DNA of 64,000 bases from Bisgaard Taxon 45. Lineage in GTDB: Bacteria > Pseudomonadota > Gammaproteobacteria > Enterobacterales > Pasteurellaceae. The notes below the pieces were generated by a model. The model saw nothing but the letters and a program-made list of their open reading frames with translations. It did not search any database and had not been told where the DNA came from. This document shows positions 56,381-64,000 of the stretch, in pieces (position 1 is the stretch's first letter; every line of letters starts with the position of its first letter). The DNA lies in NCBI GenBank assembly GCA_030783905.1, contig JAQAHH010000006.1:124001-188000 (forward strand), written 5' to 3'. The position numbers and the translations under genes were made by a program.

Positions 56381-56956
56381 TTAACGTTGCAACATTGGTT
56401 GTACTTTACTTTCGATAATTTCACGCGCACGGAAAATGCGAGAGCGAACGGTTCCAACAGGACAATCCATAATTTCTGCAATTTCTTCGTAGCTTAAACC
56501 CTCAAGCTCGCGTAGTGTAATGGCAGTTCTTAAATCTTCTTGTAAACCGTTTATCGTATCAAATACAATCTTCTTTAATTCACTGGATAACATTTCATTT
56601 TCTGGGGTATCCACATCCCGTAAATTACTGCCCATTTCATAACTTTCCGCCTCTTCCGCTAAGATATCTTCACTGGGAGGGCGACGTCCTTGAGCCGTTA
56701 AATAATTCTTTGCCGTATTGACGGCGATTCGATATAGCCATGTGTAGAAAGCACTGTCACCACGAAAAGAATCAATCGAGCGATATGCTTTGATAAATGA
56801 TTCTTGTACAACATCAGGGATGTCGTTTTGTGACACATAGCGAGTCAGCAATCCAGCCACTTTATTTTGATAACGAGAAACCAATAAATTAAAGGCTTTT
56901 TTATCTCCTTGCTGTACTCTTTCTACCAAAGCCTGATCTGTTAGCTGTTCAGCCAT
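56381..56956 (-). CDS. rpoE: RNA polymerase sigma-E factor
   Basis: A 191-residue ECF sigma factor, the same length as E. coli RpoE. Region 2 (QNKVAGLLTRYV, DVVQESFIKAYR, TWLYRIAVNTAKN) and region 4 (LEGLSYEEIAEIMDCPVGTVRSRIFRAR) are intact. It controls envelope stress and outer-membrane protein genes. A sigma-E promoter lies upstream (57020-57046), so it is autoregulated. The operon is rpoE-rseA-rseB-rseC. Confidence 0.97.
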   Translation of the reverse strand: MAEQLTDQALVERVQQGDKKAFNLLVSRYQNKVAGLLTRYVSQNDIPDVVQESFIKAYRSIDSFRGDSAFYTWLYRIAVNTAKNYLTAQGRRPPSEDILAEEAESYEMGSNLRDVDTPENEMLSSELKKIVFDTINGLQEDLRTAITLRELEGLSYEEIAEIMDCPVGTVRSRIFRAREIIESKVQPMLQR

Positions 56957-57019
56957 ATAACCTCTTATATCACCTCTAACAAGCTTTAATATTCAAAGAC
57001 AGCAAGCTCTTGCAAACAG

Positions 57020-57046
57020 TTAGACGGTGTAGAATAAAAAAAGTTC
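57020..57046 (-). promoter_or_regulatory. Sigma-E promoter of rpoE
   Basis: On the minus strand GAACTT (57046-57041), exactly 16 bases, then TCTAA (57024-57020). This equals the sigma-E consensus GAACTT-N16-TCTRA. It lies about 64 bases before the rpoE start. Confidence 0.85.
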
Positions 57047-57078
57047 AATCTTTTTTGTAAAGATAAAATAGGGGTAAA

Positions 57079-57333
57079 TTAGTCTGCGAGTTTCAAAGTT
57101 TGTTGAATATAATCAACCATTTGTTGTAGTTGTGGATCAGTGGCTGTGCCACGATTAAAAAACCAAGAAAAAAGTTGTAAATCACTACAGGCTAATAAAC
57201 GAATAAAGGTGTCCTTTTGTACGTCTGATAAACGCTCAAAGTGCTGTCGATAAAACGGCATAATGACATTATCCAGTTCGAGCATGCCTCGTCGACAATC
57301 CCATTCAATTCTGAGCATGTTGTATTGAGTCAT
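57079..57333 (-). CDS. sdhE: FAD assembly factor SdhE (YgfY)
   Basis: An 84-residue protein of the SdhE/DUF339 family, which helps attach FAD to succinate dehydrogenase and fumarate reductase flavoproteins. The diagnostic RRGMLELDNVIMPFY segment contains the RGxxE motif that contacts FAD. It lies upstream of rpoE on the same strand, with the sigma-E promoter between them. Confidence 0.92.
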   Translation of the reverse strand: MTQYNMLRIEWDCRRGMLELDNVIMPFYRQHFERLSDVQKDTFIRLLACSDLQLFSWFFNRGTATDPQLQQMVDYIQQTLKLAD

Positions 57334-57609
57334 TTGATATCCTTAGAAAATATAAACTGCGTAAATATAGCAAGGAAAGACAGGAAAATAAACTCAGTTG
57401 CTTTGTTTACCTCGATATCGAGAAAAAAGGGACTTTTGCGATTTTGATGCATTTTTGTTATATTAATGGCGATTAGTTATCTTGATTAAGTACAATACTA
57501 TCTCATTTAAACTGTATTTTGTGCAGTTTTTTCCTTATTTTTCATGAACTACATGAAATTTCTGTATGCCAATAGGTTATATCAATTATCTCGTCACTAA
57601 GGAGGCGTT

Positions 57610-59616
57610 TTGACATTTTTTAAGCAGTTACAACAACGCAGCACATTAAAAGCACCTATTTTCTTTCCCAGTCTGTTCTTCATTATTTTTGTCACCTTGT
57701 ACTGTTCCTTCTTCCCACAACACGCCCAGGTGACGTTAAATGTCGTTAAGCAACAAATCTTTAGCCATTTCAGTTGGTTTTATGTACTAGCGGTATCCAT
57801 TTTTATTGTTTTCCTGGTGCTACTTTGTAACAGTCGATTAGGCGATATTCGTTTAGGTTCTGATAATGAAGAACCTGAGTATCCATTCCTCTCTTGGATA
57901 GCGATGTTATTCGCGGCAGGAATGGGTATTGGTTTGATGTATTTCGGTGTGGCTGAGCCGATGTTGCATTATATCAATCCATTGCATCAGGGAATGACTG
58001 CTGCAGAAAAAACCAAAGAAGCCATGTTAATGACCTTTTATCATTGGGGGATCCATGCTTGGGCCATTTATGCGGTGATTGGTCTGGCACTGGCGTATTT
58101 TGGTTTTCGTTATAAGTTGCCACTCACGATTCGTTCTGGCTTTTATCCGTTATTAAAACAGCGTATTTCCGGCTTTTGGGGGCATGTCATTGACGTCTGT
58201 GCGTTGTGTAGCACTATTTTTGGTATCACCACGACCCTAGGCTATGGTGCGATGCAGTTAGATGCGGGATTAAATAGCTTGGGTTGGATTGATTCACGCA
58301 GTTTTTCCACCCTTTCACTGTTAATTATTTTAGTGATGTGTTTTGCCACAATTTCTGCCATTACGGGGGTGGCAAAAGGCGTGCGTCGTTTAAGTGAAAT
58401 TAATTTATTTTTTGCTTTAATGTTAATGCTATTTGTCATCGTACTCGGCCCTACCTTGTTGCTCCTGACCAGTTTTACTGAAAATTTAGGTTATTATCTG
58501 AGTAATTTAGTGTCGTTAAGTTTCCGCACCTTTGCTTATGAACCTGAAAATCAAGGCTGGTTTAGTGGTTGGACTGTGTTGTATTGGGCATGGTGGGTGT
58601 CTTGGGCGCCATTTGTTGGTTTATTTATTGCCAAGATTTCTAAAGGTCGCACTATTCGAGAATTTATTTTGGGTGTGTTATTTATTCCGTCGTTATTCAA
58701 TGCCTTATGGATGACCACATTCGGCAATTCTGCGATTTGGTTAGATGGCGAAACGGCAGGAAATTTGACCGCCCTTGCGGGTAATACGGAGGCCTTGTTA
58801 TTTGGTTTCTTTGACCTATTGCCTTGGGGCAAGGTTGCCTCTGTCATTGCTATTCTGATCATTGCATTATTTTTTATTACCTCTGCCGATTCGGGTATTT
58901 ATGTGATTAATAGCATCGCTTCACAAGGGGAAGAAAAAAGCGTGAAATGGCAAAGTGTGTTTTGGGCGGTATTATTGGCCGTGTTAGCGATTGCCTTATT
59001 ACGTTCAGATGGCTTGTCTGCCTTACAAACCATGACCTTAGTGATTGCGCTTCCTTTTACCATGATTATGTTGTTATTGTGTTTTGGTCTATGGAAAGGG
59101 TTAATGGTGGATAACCAATATTTCAGTAAAACCTTTTCACAAGGTAGCAGTAATTGGACGGGAAAACATTGGAAGTTACGCTTAGAAAAAATTCTTTCTC
59201 AATCGAAACGTGCTGATGTACGTAACTTTATTGATGAAATTGCCCTGCCTGCATTCCAGGAATTAGTGCTCGAGTTTGAAAAACATGGTTTAACTGCACA
59301 GGTTGATCAAATTACAGGGAAAAAGCCCAAAATTGAATTTGTGGTCATGAAAGAAAATTTACGTAATTTCTTATATGGCATCGAATGTCAATTTCGTGAA
59401 TTATCCACATTCGTGGTGGAAGATGAGGCGATGCCCAATATTGATTCTAAACGTTCTTATGAGCCGATTACCTATTTTATTGATGGGCGAGAAGGTTACG
59501 ATGTGCAATATATGACCAAAGATGAATTAATCGCGGATGTCTTAAAACAATATGAACGTTATATGAATTTAGCCATGGATAAAACCAATGCATTAATGAC
59601 TTATGATGTAGCATAA
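57610..59616 (+). CDS. betT: BetT-type BCCT transporter
   Basis: A 668-residue betaine/choline/carnitine transporter with 12 transmembrane helices and a long cytoplasmic C-terminal extension (about residues 500-668), the BetT architecture. Motifs GMGIGLMYFGVAEP (about 105) and the tryptophan-rich WTVLYWAWWVSWAPFVGLF segment (about 310) form the substrate site; GMGIG (not GMGPG) is the motif of proton-coupled choline carriers. The start codon is TTG at 57610: AAGGAGGCG is ideally placed five bases upstream and there is no better ATG. It precedes the tor operon. Confidence 0.9.
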   Translation: MTFFKQLQQRSTLKAPIFFPSLFFIIFVTLYCSFFPQHAQVTLNVVKQQIFSHFSWFYVLAVSIFIVFLVLLCNSRLGDIRLGSDNEEPEYPFLSWIAMLFAAGMGIGLMYFGVAEPMLHYINPLHQGMTAAEKTKEAMLMTFYHWGIHAWAIYAVIGLALAYFGFRYKLPLTIRSGFYPLLKQRISGFWGHVIDVCALCSTIFGITTTLGYGAMQLDAGLNSLGWIDSRSFSTLSLLIILVMCFATISAITGVAKGVRRLSEINLFFALMLMLFVIVLGPTLLLLTSFTENLGYYLSNLVSLSFRTFAYEPENQGWFSGWTVLYWAWWVSWAPFVGLFIAKISKGRTIREFILGVLFIPSLFNALWMTTFGNSAIWLDGETAGNLTALAGNTEALLFGFFDLLPWGKVASVIAILIIALFFITSADSGIYVINSIASQGEEKSVKWQSVFWAVLLAVLAIALLRSDGLSALQTMTLVIALPFTMIMLLLCFGLWKGLMVDNQYFSKTFSQGSSNWTGKHWKLRLEKILSQSKRADVRNFIDEIALPAFQELVLEFEKHGLTAQVDQITGKKPKIEFVVMKENLRNFLYGIECQFRELSTFVVEDEAMPNIDSKRSYEPITYFIDGREGYDVQYMTKDELIADVLKQYERYMNLAMDKTNALMTYDVA

Positions 59617-59636
59617 TTGTATAATTAATGAGTAGG

Positions 59637-59667
59637 AACGGGGTATTTTGTGATATCCCGTTTTTTT
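59637..59667 (+). terminator. Terminator after betT
   Basis: AACGGGGTAT and ATATCCCGTT pair over nine to ten positions with one bulge and are followed by seven T residues. It separates betT from tor. Confidence 0.8.
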
Positions 59668-59792
59668 CATTAGTAAATAAGCGCTATTTTTGTAGATTTA
59701 TCTTTTTGTTATATAAAACATTATATTACATTGTCGCGTTTCTATTCTTATTGTCTATTTTTTATCAGTTTGACATTTAAAACCTGTCTTAT

Positions 59793-59833
59793 TTGATCCT
59801 TCTCAATAAGGATTTTCCTCTCTTCTGTATAAT
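59793..59833 (+). promoter_or_regulatory. Class II FNR-type promoter of the tor operon
   Basis: TTGAT-CCTT-CTCAA (59793-59806) matches the FNR consensus at 9 of 10 bases. A perfect TATAAT (59828-59833) lies 31 bases away, centre to centre, placing the FNR site at about -41 of the inferred start. The torE ATG follows about 28 bases later. Confidence 0.72.
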
Positions 59834-59868
59834 CCGCGTTTCTTATAATCAAGATTGGGAATCTATTT

Positions 59869-60027
59869 ATGCGAAGACAACAAACAAACTCAACCTTGAA
59901 AGATGTGATTAAAACGTTTTTCTTTGCCGGCATACTTTTGCCGATTTTAATGATGGGGGGCGTCGGGGCTTATGGCTTGATAGTTTGGTTATTACAACTG
60001 TTCGTCATTGGCTTACCAGGCGCATAA
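59869..60027 (+). CDS. torE: TorE/NapE-family small membrane protein
   Basis: A 52-residue protein starting MRRQQTNSTLKDVIKTFFF with one long hydrophobic helix (about residues 17-48) and the ILMMGGVGAYGLIVWLLQ stretch typical of the NapE/TorE family. It occupies the first position of a torECAD operon, as in Shewanella. Its function is unknown, but it co-occurs with TMAO and nitrate reductases. It ends 10 bases before torC. Confidence 0.8.
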   Translation: MRRQQTNSTLKDVIKTFFFAGILLPILMMGGVGAYGLIVWLLQLFVIGLPGA

Positions 60028-60037
60028 CGGGGTGGAT

Positions 60038-61216
60038 ATGAAATTTTTTACATCAATTATGTCATTTTTTACTAAACCTTCGGCCAAAATTGGGCTAGGT
60101 ATTTTAGTCAGTATCGGGTTTATTGCGGGAGCAATAAGCTGGCAACAATTCAATGATCTCATGGACCACACCAGTACCGAAGAATTTTGTATTGGTTGTC
60201 ATTCCATGCAACAACCTTTATCGGAACTGAAGCAAACGGCTCATTGGTCAAATCGTTCTGGCGTCACGGCGACGTGTTCAAGCTGTCACTTACCGCATGA
60301 CAAAACTGCCAAATATGCGCGTAAAGTCCAAGCGGTGAAAGAAGTGTTTGCTGAATTAACTGGCAAATATGATGAGGAAGGCTCTTTTGAGAAACATCGC
60401 CAAGAAATGGCGGAAAGAGAATGGGCACGCTTTGCGGCGAACGGCTCAAAAGAATGTAAAGCTTGCCATCGTTACGAACGCATGAACTTTGACAAAATGT
60501 CCGAGGCGGCGAGAAAAGCGATGATACCTGCAGCAGCCAAAGATCAAAGCTGTATGGATTGTCATAAAGGGGTGGCACACCACTTACCGAAACTCGACGT
60601 GGCAGAAGGTAATGTATCAAAATTTGATCGCTTTGTCACAAAAGCCCCGCAAGCGGAGAAAATCTATTACAGCAAAGCCAATGTCACTCTGTTTAAAGAT
60701 GAGGCCATGCAAGACCAAATTGGTCAGCTAGAAACAGCGGTGCCAGTGCGTTTTGTCAAAGCGGGACAAGGGGCGGATTTAGTGGAAATGACCATGTGGC
60801 GGAAAAACAAAGGCTTTGGACGTATTTGGTATCACCAATTTGGCAAAAATATTACCGATGCTGTCTTAAGCAAAACATTTATGCAGAATGCACCGCACTT
60901 TGAGGTGTTAAGCACACAAGAGGATCCGTTAACGGGATTAACATGGCAACAAGTCAACATGCAAGTGTGGATAGCCAAATCACAGTTAATTGAAGAGGTT
61001 AAACCAGTGTGGGCGGCGGCAGAAAGTGTTTATAAAACGCAATGTAGTACCTGTCACAGACAGCCTGATGTGGCCCATTTTGATTCCAACACATGGATCG
61101 GTTTATTCAACGGCATGGTGGGATTCACCAATATGGATAAACAAACCAGTAAAGAAGTCTTGCGTTATTTACAATTACATGCATCTGACGTTGACGCCCA
61201 TTCTGAGAGCAAGTAG
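60038..61216 (+). CDS. torC: Pentaheme c-type cytochrome (TorC/TorY family)
   Basis: A 392-residue membrane-anchored cytochrome with one N-terminal helix (about residues 18-34). Five heme-binding motifs are visible: CIGCH, CSSCH, CKACH and CMDCH in the NapC/NirT-like first half and CSTCH in the C-terminal domain, the exact TorC pattern. It passes electrons from menaquinol to TorA. The ATG at 60038 follows GGGGTGG; the TTG at 60008 is inside torE. The following gene starts 10 bases later. Confidence 0.94.
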   Translation: MKFFTSIMSFFTKPSAKIGLGILVSIGFIAGAISWQQFNDLMDHTSTEEFCIGCHSMQQPLSELKQTAHWSNRSGVTATCSSCHLPHDKTAKYARKVQAVKEVFAELTGKYDEEGSFEKHRQEMAEREWARFAANGSKECKACHRYERMNFDKMSEAARKAMIPAAAKDQSCMDCHKGVAHHLPKLDVAEGNVSKFDRFVTKAPQAEKIYYSKANVTLFKDEAMQDQIGQLETAVPVRFVKAGQGADLVEMTMWRKNKGFGRIWYHQFGKNITDAVLSKTFMQNAPHFEVLSTQEDPLTGLTWQQVNMQVWIAKSQLIEEVKPVWAAAESVYKTQCSTCHRQPDVAHFDSNTWIGLFNGMVGFTNMDKQTSKEVLRYLQLHASDVDAHSESK

Positions 61217-61226
61217 GAGAGAAAAT

Positions 61227-63698
61227 ATGAAACAATCACGTCGTCAATTTTTGAAAAATATGTCAGCCATGGCGGCGACCTTTGCGATGTCCAATTTCCT
61301 TGTCTCTCAAAAAGCATTGGCGCAGTCAGCAGAACATTTAAGTGAATGGAAAATCACGGGTTCACACTGGGGCGCGCTTCGAGCCAAAGTGCAAAATGGC
61401 AAAGTCGTGGATATCAAGCCTTTTGAATATGACCAATACCCAACAGAAATGATCAAGGGTATCAAAGGGTTAATTTATAGCGATGCCCGTATTCGTTACC
61501 CAATGGTGCGTTTGGATTGGTTGAAACATCGCCATAACAGTAATACGGCACAACGTGGAGACAACCGCTTTGTGCGTGTCACCTGGGATGAAGCATTAGA
61601 CTTATTTTATGAAGAATTAGAACGTATCCAACAAAATTACGGGCCATGGGCATTACATACGGGCAACGTGGGTTGGCGTTCAACGGGGCAATTCCATAGT
61701 TGTGGTAACCATATGATCCGTGCGGTGGGGATGCATGGTAACAGTGTCAGTACCAGTGGAGATTATTCCACTGGGGCAGGGCAAGTGATTTTACCTTATG
61801 TGCTTGGCTCAACCGAAGTGTATTCACAAGGCACCTCTTGGGAAATTATTTTAAAAGAAAGTGAGAATATTATTTTCTGGGCAAGTGATCCAGTGAAAAA
61901 CTTACAAGTGGGTTGGAATTGTGAAACGCACGAAGCTTATAAATATTTAGCGCGATTAAAAACGAAAGTGGCAGAAAAAGAGGTGAATGTCATTTGTGTT
62001 GATCCGGTGAAAAGCAAAACGCAAAATTATTTGGGTTGCGATTTTCAATATATCAATCCGCAAACGGATGTGGCCTTTATGTTAGCGTTGGCTCACACTT
62101 TATATGTTGAGCAGTTATACGATAAAAAATTCATTGAGATGTACACCGTCGGCTTTGATAAATTCTTGCCATATTTGTTGGGAGAAAGCGAAGATAACGT
62201 GGTGAAAGATGCTGAATGGGCGGCGAAAATCTGTGGCATCAGTGCAGAAGAGATTCGCCAATTTGCCAGAATGCTAGCGGGTAAACGTACACAACTGATT
62301 TTTGGTTGGGCAATTCAACGTCAACAACATGGTGAACAGCCTTATTGGATGGGGGCAGTATTAGCCGCAATGCTTGGCCAAATTGGTTTAGCGGGAGGCG
62401 GGATTAGTTATGCTCACCATTATAGTTCAATCGGTATTCCAAGCTCGGGTGCCGCCATGCCGGGTGCTTTTCCATTGAACTTAGATGAAGGACAGAAACC
62501 CAAATACGATAACAACGATTATCACGGCTATAGTGCGGTGATTCCTTGCGCAAGAATCACCGATTCCTTACTACAACCCGGTGAAACTATTCACTATAAC
62601 GGGCAAAGAATCACTTATGCACCGTATAAAATGGCAATTTTTACAGGCTGTAACCATTGGCACCGTCATTCTGAACGCAACAAGATGAAACAGGCTTTCC
62701 AACGTTTAGAAACCATAGTCTCGATCAATTACAGCTGGACGGCAACTTGTCGCTTCTCTGATATCGTGTTACCAGCTTGTACCCCATTTGAGCGTAACGA
62801 TATTGATGCTTATGGTTCGTACAGTAATCGAGGCGTGATTGCTATGCAAAAACTGGTGGATCCGTTGTATGACTCTCGTTCTGACTTTGAGATTTTTAAA
62901 GATCTTTGTCGTCGCTTTGGCAAAGAAAAAGAGTATTGTCGTAACATGGATGAAATGGAATGGGTGACTCAGCTGTACGAGGAGTGCCGTCAAGCCAACC
63001 AAGGCAAATTTGACATGCCACCTTTTGCCGAGTTCTGGAAAAAAGGCTATGTGCTATTCCCAGAAGGTGAACCTTGGGTGCGTCATGCCGATTTCCGTGA
63101 CGATCCCGAATTACACGCATTAGGCACACCGTCAGGCTTTATTGAAATTTACAGTAACAAAATTGCCAGCTATGGTTATGAAGATTGCAAAGGGCACCCA
63201 ATGTGGTTTGAAAAAGCCGAGCGTTCACACGGTGGGCCAAAATCCAAGAAATACCCATTTTGGCTACAATCTGTCCACCCAGATAAACGCTTGCATTCAC
63301 AGTTATGTGAATCCAAAGACTTGCGTGATACCTATACTATTGGCGATCGTGAACCATTGTTTATCAACCCAGAAGATGCCAAACGTTTAGGCATTGCACA
63401 TGGGGATTTAGTGCGTGTGTATAATGATCGTGGTCAAGCCATTGTTGGGGCACATGTATCCGATAACTTCCCACAAGGCGTGTTACGTTTACAAGAAGGC
63501 GCATGGTATTCCCCAGTAGATGAAACAGTTGGCGCACTTGATACTTATGGAGATCCTAATACCATGAGTTTAGATATCGGCAGTTCAAGTTTGGCTCAAG
63601 CGGTTTCAGCCAATACGTGTTTGGTCAATATTGAGAAATTTGTTGGTCAGGCACCTGCAGTCAACGGTTTCCATGGCCCACGTGAGATAACCTTATGA
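61227..63698 (+). CDS. torA: TMAO reductase catalytic subunit TorA
   Basis: An 823-residue periplasmic bis-MGD molybdoenzyme that reduces trimethylamine N-oxide. The Tat signal begins [12 protein letters not shown]; the body matches E. coli TorA more closely than TorZ ([40 protein letters not shown]). The molybdenum-ligand serine is in [10 protein letters not shown]. There is no N-terminal Fe-S motif, as expected for this class. AGTAGGAGAG precedes the ATG at 61227; the longer frame from 60990 overlaps torC and is not used. Confidence 0.95.
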   Translation: MKQSRRQFLKNMSAMAATFAMSNFLVSQKALAQSAEHLSEWKITGSHWGALRAKVQNGKVVDIKPFEYDQYPTEMIKGIKGLIYSDARIRYPMVRLDWLKHRHNSNTAQRGDNRFVRVTWDEALDLFYEELERIQQNYGPWALHTGNVGWRSTGQFHSCGNHMIRAVGMHGNSVSTSGDYSTGAGQVILPYVLGSTEVYSQGTSWEIILKESENIIFWASDPVKNLQVGWNCETHEAYKYLARLKTKVAEKEVNVICVDPVKSKTQNYLGCDFQYINPQTDVAFMLALAHTLYVEQLYDKKFIEMYTVGFDKFLPYLLGESEDNVVKDAEWAAKICGISAEEIRQFARMLAGKRTQLIFGWAIQRQQHGEQPYWMGAVLAAMLGQIGLAGGGISYAHHYSSIGIPSSGAAMPGAFPLNLDEGQKPKYDNNDYHGYSAVIPCARITDSLLQPGETIHYNGQRITYAPYKMAIFTGCNHWHRHSERNKMKQAFQRLETIVSINYSWTATCRFSDIVLPACTPFERNDIDAYGSYSNRGVIAMQKLVDPLYDSRSDFEIFKDLCRRFGKEKEYCRNMDEMEWVTQLYEECRQANQGKFDMPPFAEFWKKGYVLFPEGEPWVRHADFRDDPELHALGTPSGFIEIYSNKIASYGYEDCKGHPMWFEKAERSHGGPKSKKYPFWLQSVHPDKRLHSQLCESKDLRDTYTIGDREPLFINPEDAKRLGIAHGDLVRVYNDRGQAIVGAHVSDNFPQGVLRLQEGAWYSPVDETVGALDTYGDPNTMSLDIGSSSLAQAVSANTCLVNIEKFVGQAPAVNGFHGPREITL

Positions 63699-64000
63699 TG
63701 CAGTTTGCTTCCGAAGAAAGACAATTTGTCTACACATGGCTAAGCAATATGCTAGGTCATGAATTGTCAGCTAGTCAATTAGCGCAATATCAACAAGGTC
63801 TGTTTGATGATTTTTTCGCGTTTTTAGCTGAGCAAGGTTTTCCGGCACAAGTCGAGCACATCCGACAGCAATTACAGCAGTTAAACGCGGTTGAGTTAGC
63901 TCATCTCGAATTGGCAGCGGATTATACGCAACTCTTTTTGTTAGATGGCAACAGCAGTGCCTTACCTTATGCTTCAGCGTATTTGCCAGAATCACAGTTA
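63695..64000 (+). CDS. torD: TorD chaperone for TorA (partial)
   Basis: The frame from the ATG at 63695 (a 4-base ATGA overlap with the torA stop; a second ATG is at 63698) runs to the window end. It encodes [20 protein letters not shown] and the [20 protein letters not shown] and LPYASAYLP segments, matching E. coli TorD. TorD binds the TorA signal peptide and loads the cofactor. The C-terminal half lies outside the window. Confidence 0.92.
   Translation, partial: MMQFASEERQFVYTWLSNMLGHELSASQLAQYQQGLFDDFFAFLAEQGFPAQVEHIRQQLQQLNAVELAHLELAADYTQLFLLDGNSSALPYASAYLPESQL

Noticed and set aside
56335-56481. Longer rseA start overlapping rpoE
   Set aside because: The extension overlaps the end of rpoE and lacks a ribosome-binding site; the start at 56334 matches family N-termini.
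59748-59933. Minus-strand frame of 61 codons upstream of torE
   Set aside because: It lies opposite the tor promoter and torE start, has no ribosome-binding site and no recognisable motif.
60990-61226. Longer torA start giving 902 residues
   Set aside because: The extension overlaps torC in another frame, and the Tat signal must be at the N-terminus.

Overview
The window looks like a chromosome segment of a Pasteurellaceae bacterium, most likely Pasteurella multocida or a close relative. The evidence is the many copies of the DNA-uptake word AAGTGCGGT (and its complement), several paired as terminator hairpins. The gene set (xyl, uxu, dms, tor, sel, rpoE-rseABC, hslVU, thr-tyr-gly-thr-tufB) and the AT-leaning codon use also fit this family. 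The species is an inference from gene content, not from a database search.

Layout. 1-3.8 kb: the start of a response regulator on the minus strand, then a four-gene sugar operon (mak, D-lyxose isomerase-like, class II aldolase, PfkB kinase). 3.8-14.7 kb: the xylose regulon (xylR, xylHGF, xylA, xylB), split by a malY/patB-nhaC pair that is bracketed by two copies of a 68-bp control element. 14.9-16.7 kb: proS. 16.7-26.1 kb: hexuronate catabolism (eda, kdgK, uxaC, an SDR-type mannonate oxidoreductase, a TRAP transporter, uxuR, uxuA), bounded on both sides by almost identical terminator hairpins. 26.2-36.9 kb: housekeeping genes (gpt, pepD, tuf with four tRNAs, coaA, hslVU, ubiA, a glucose-type PTS IICB and an mgtC-like gene). 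37-42.4 kb: the dmsABC DMSO reductase operon with its chaperone and a NapF-like ferredoxin. 42.4-47.2 kb: the selenocysteine machinery (selB, selA and tRNA-Sec) with a nucleoside hydrolase.

47.16-52.32 kb: a 5.2-kb genomic island inserted at the 3' end of tRNA-Sec. It has a P4-type tyrosine integrase, a cluster of TAGTACTA palindromes at both ends, an imperfect 13-bp att repeat, a helically phased TGGTCCTA iteron-like array, and one cargo operon of three overlapping genes: a GHKL ATPase, a STAS-like DUF4325 protein and a PIN-domain nuclease. This cargo is the best candidate for an undescribed system. It looks like the kinase/antagonist half of a partner-switching module (as in RsbW/RsbV), with a PIN ribonuclease as the likely output in place of a sigma factor.

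52.3-57.3 kb: an MdtD-like exporter, mobB, the envelope-stress operon rpoE-rseA-rseB-rseC with an autoregulatory sigma-E promoter, and sdhE. 57.6-64 kb: a BetT-type transporter and the TMAO respiratory operon torE-torC-torA-torD (the last cut by the window end), preceded by an FNR-type promoter. Functionally the window joins pentose and hexuronate use, under CRP plus the local regulators XylR and UxuR, to anaerobic molybdoenzyme respiration (Dms, Tor, MobB), under FNR-like sites.
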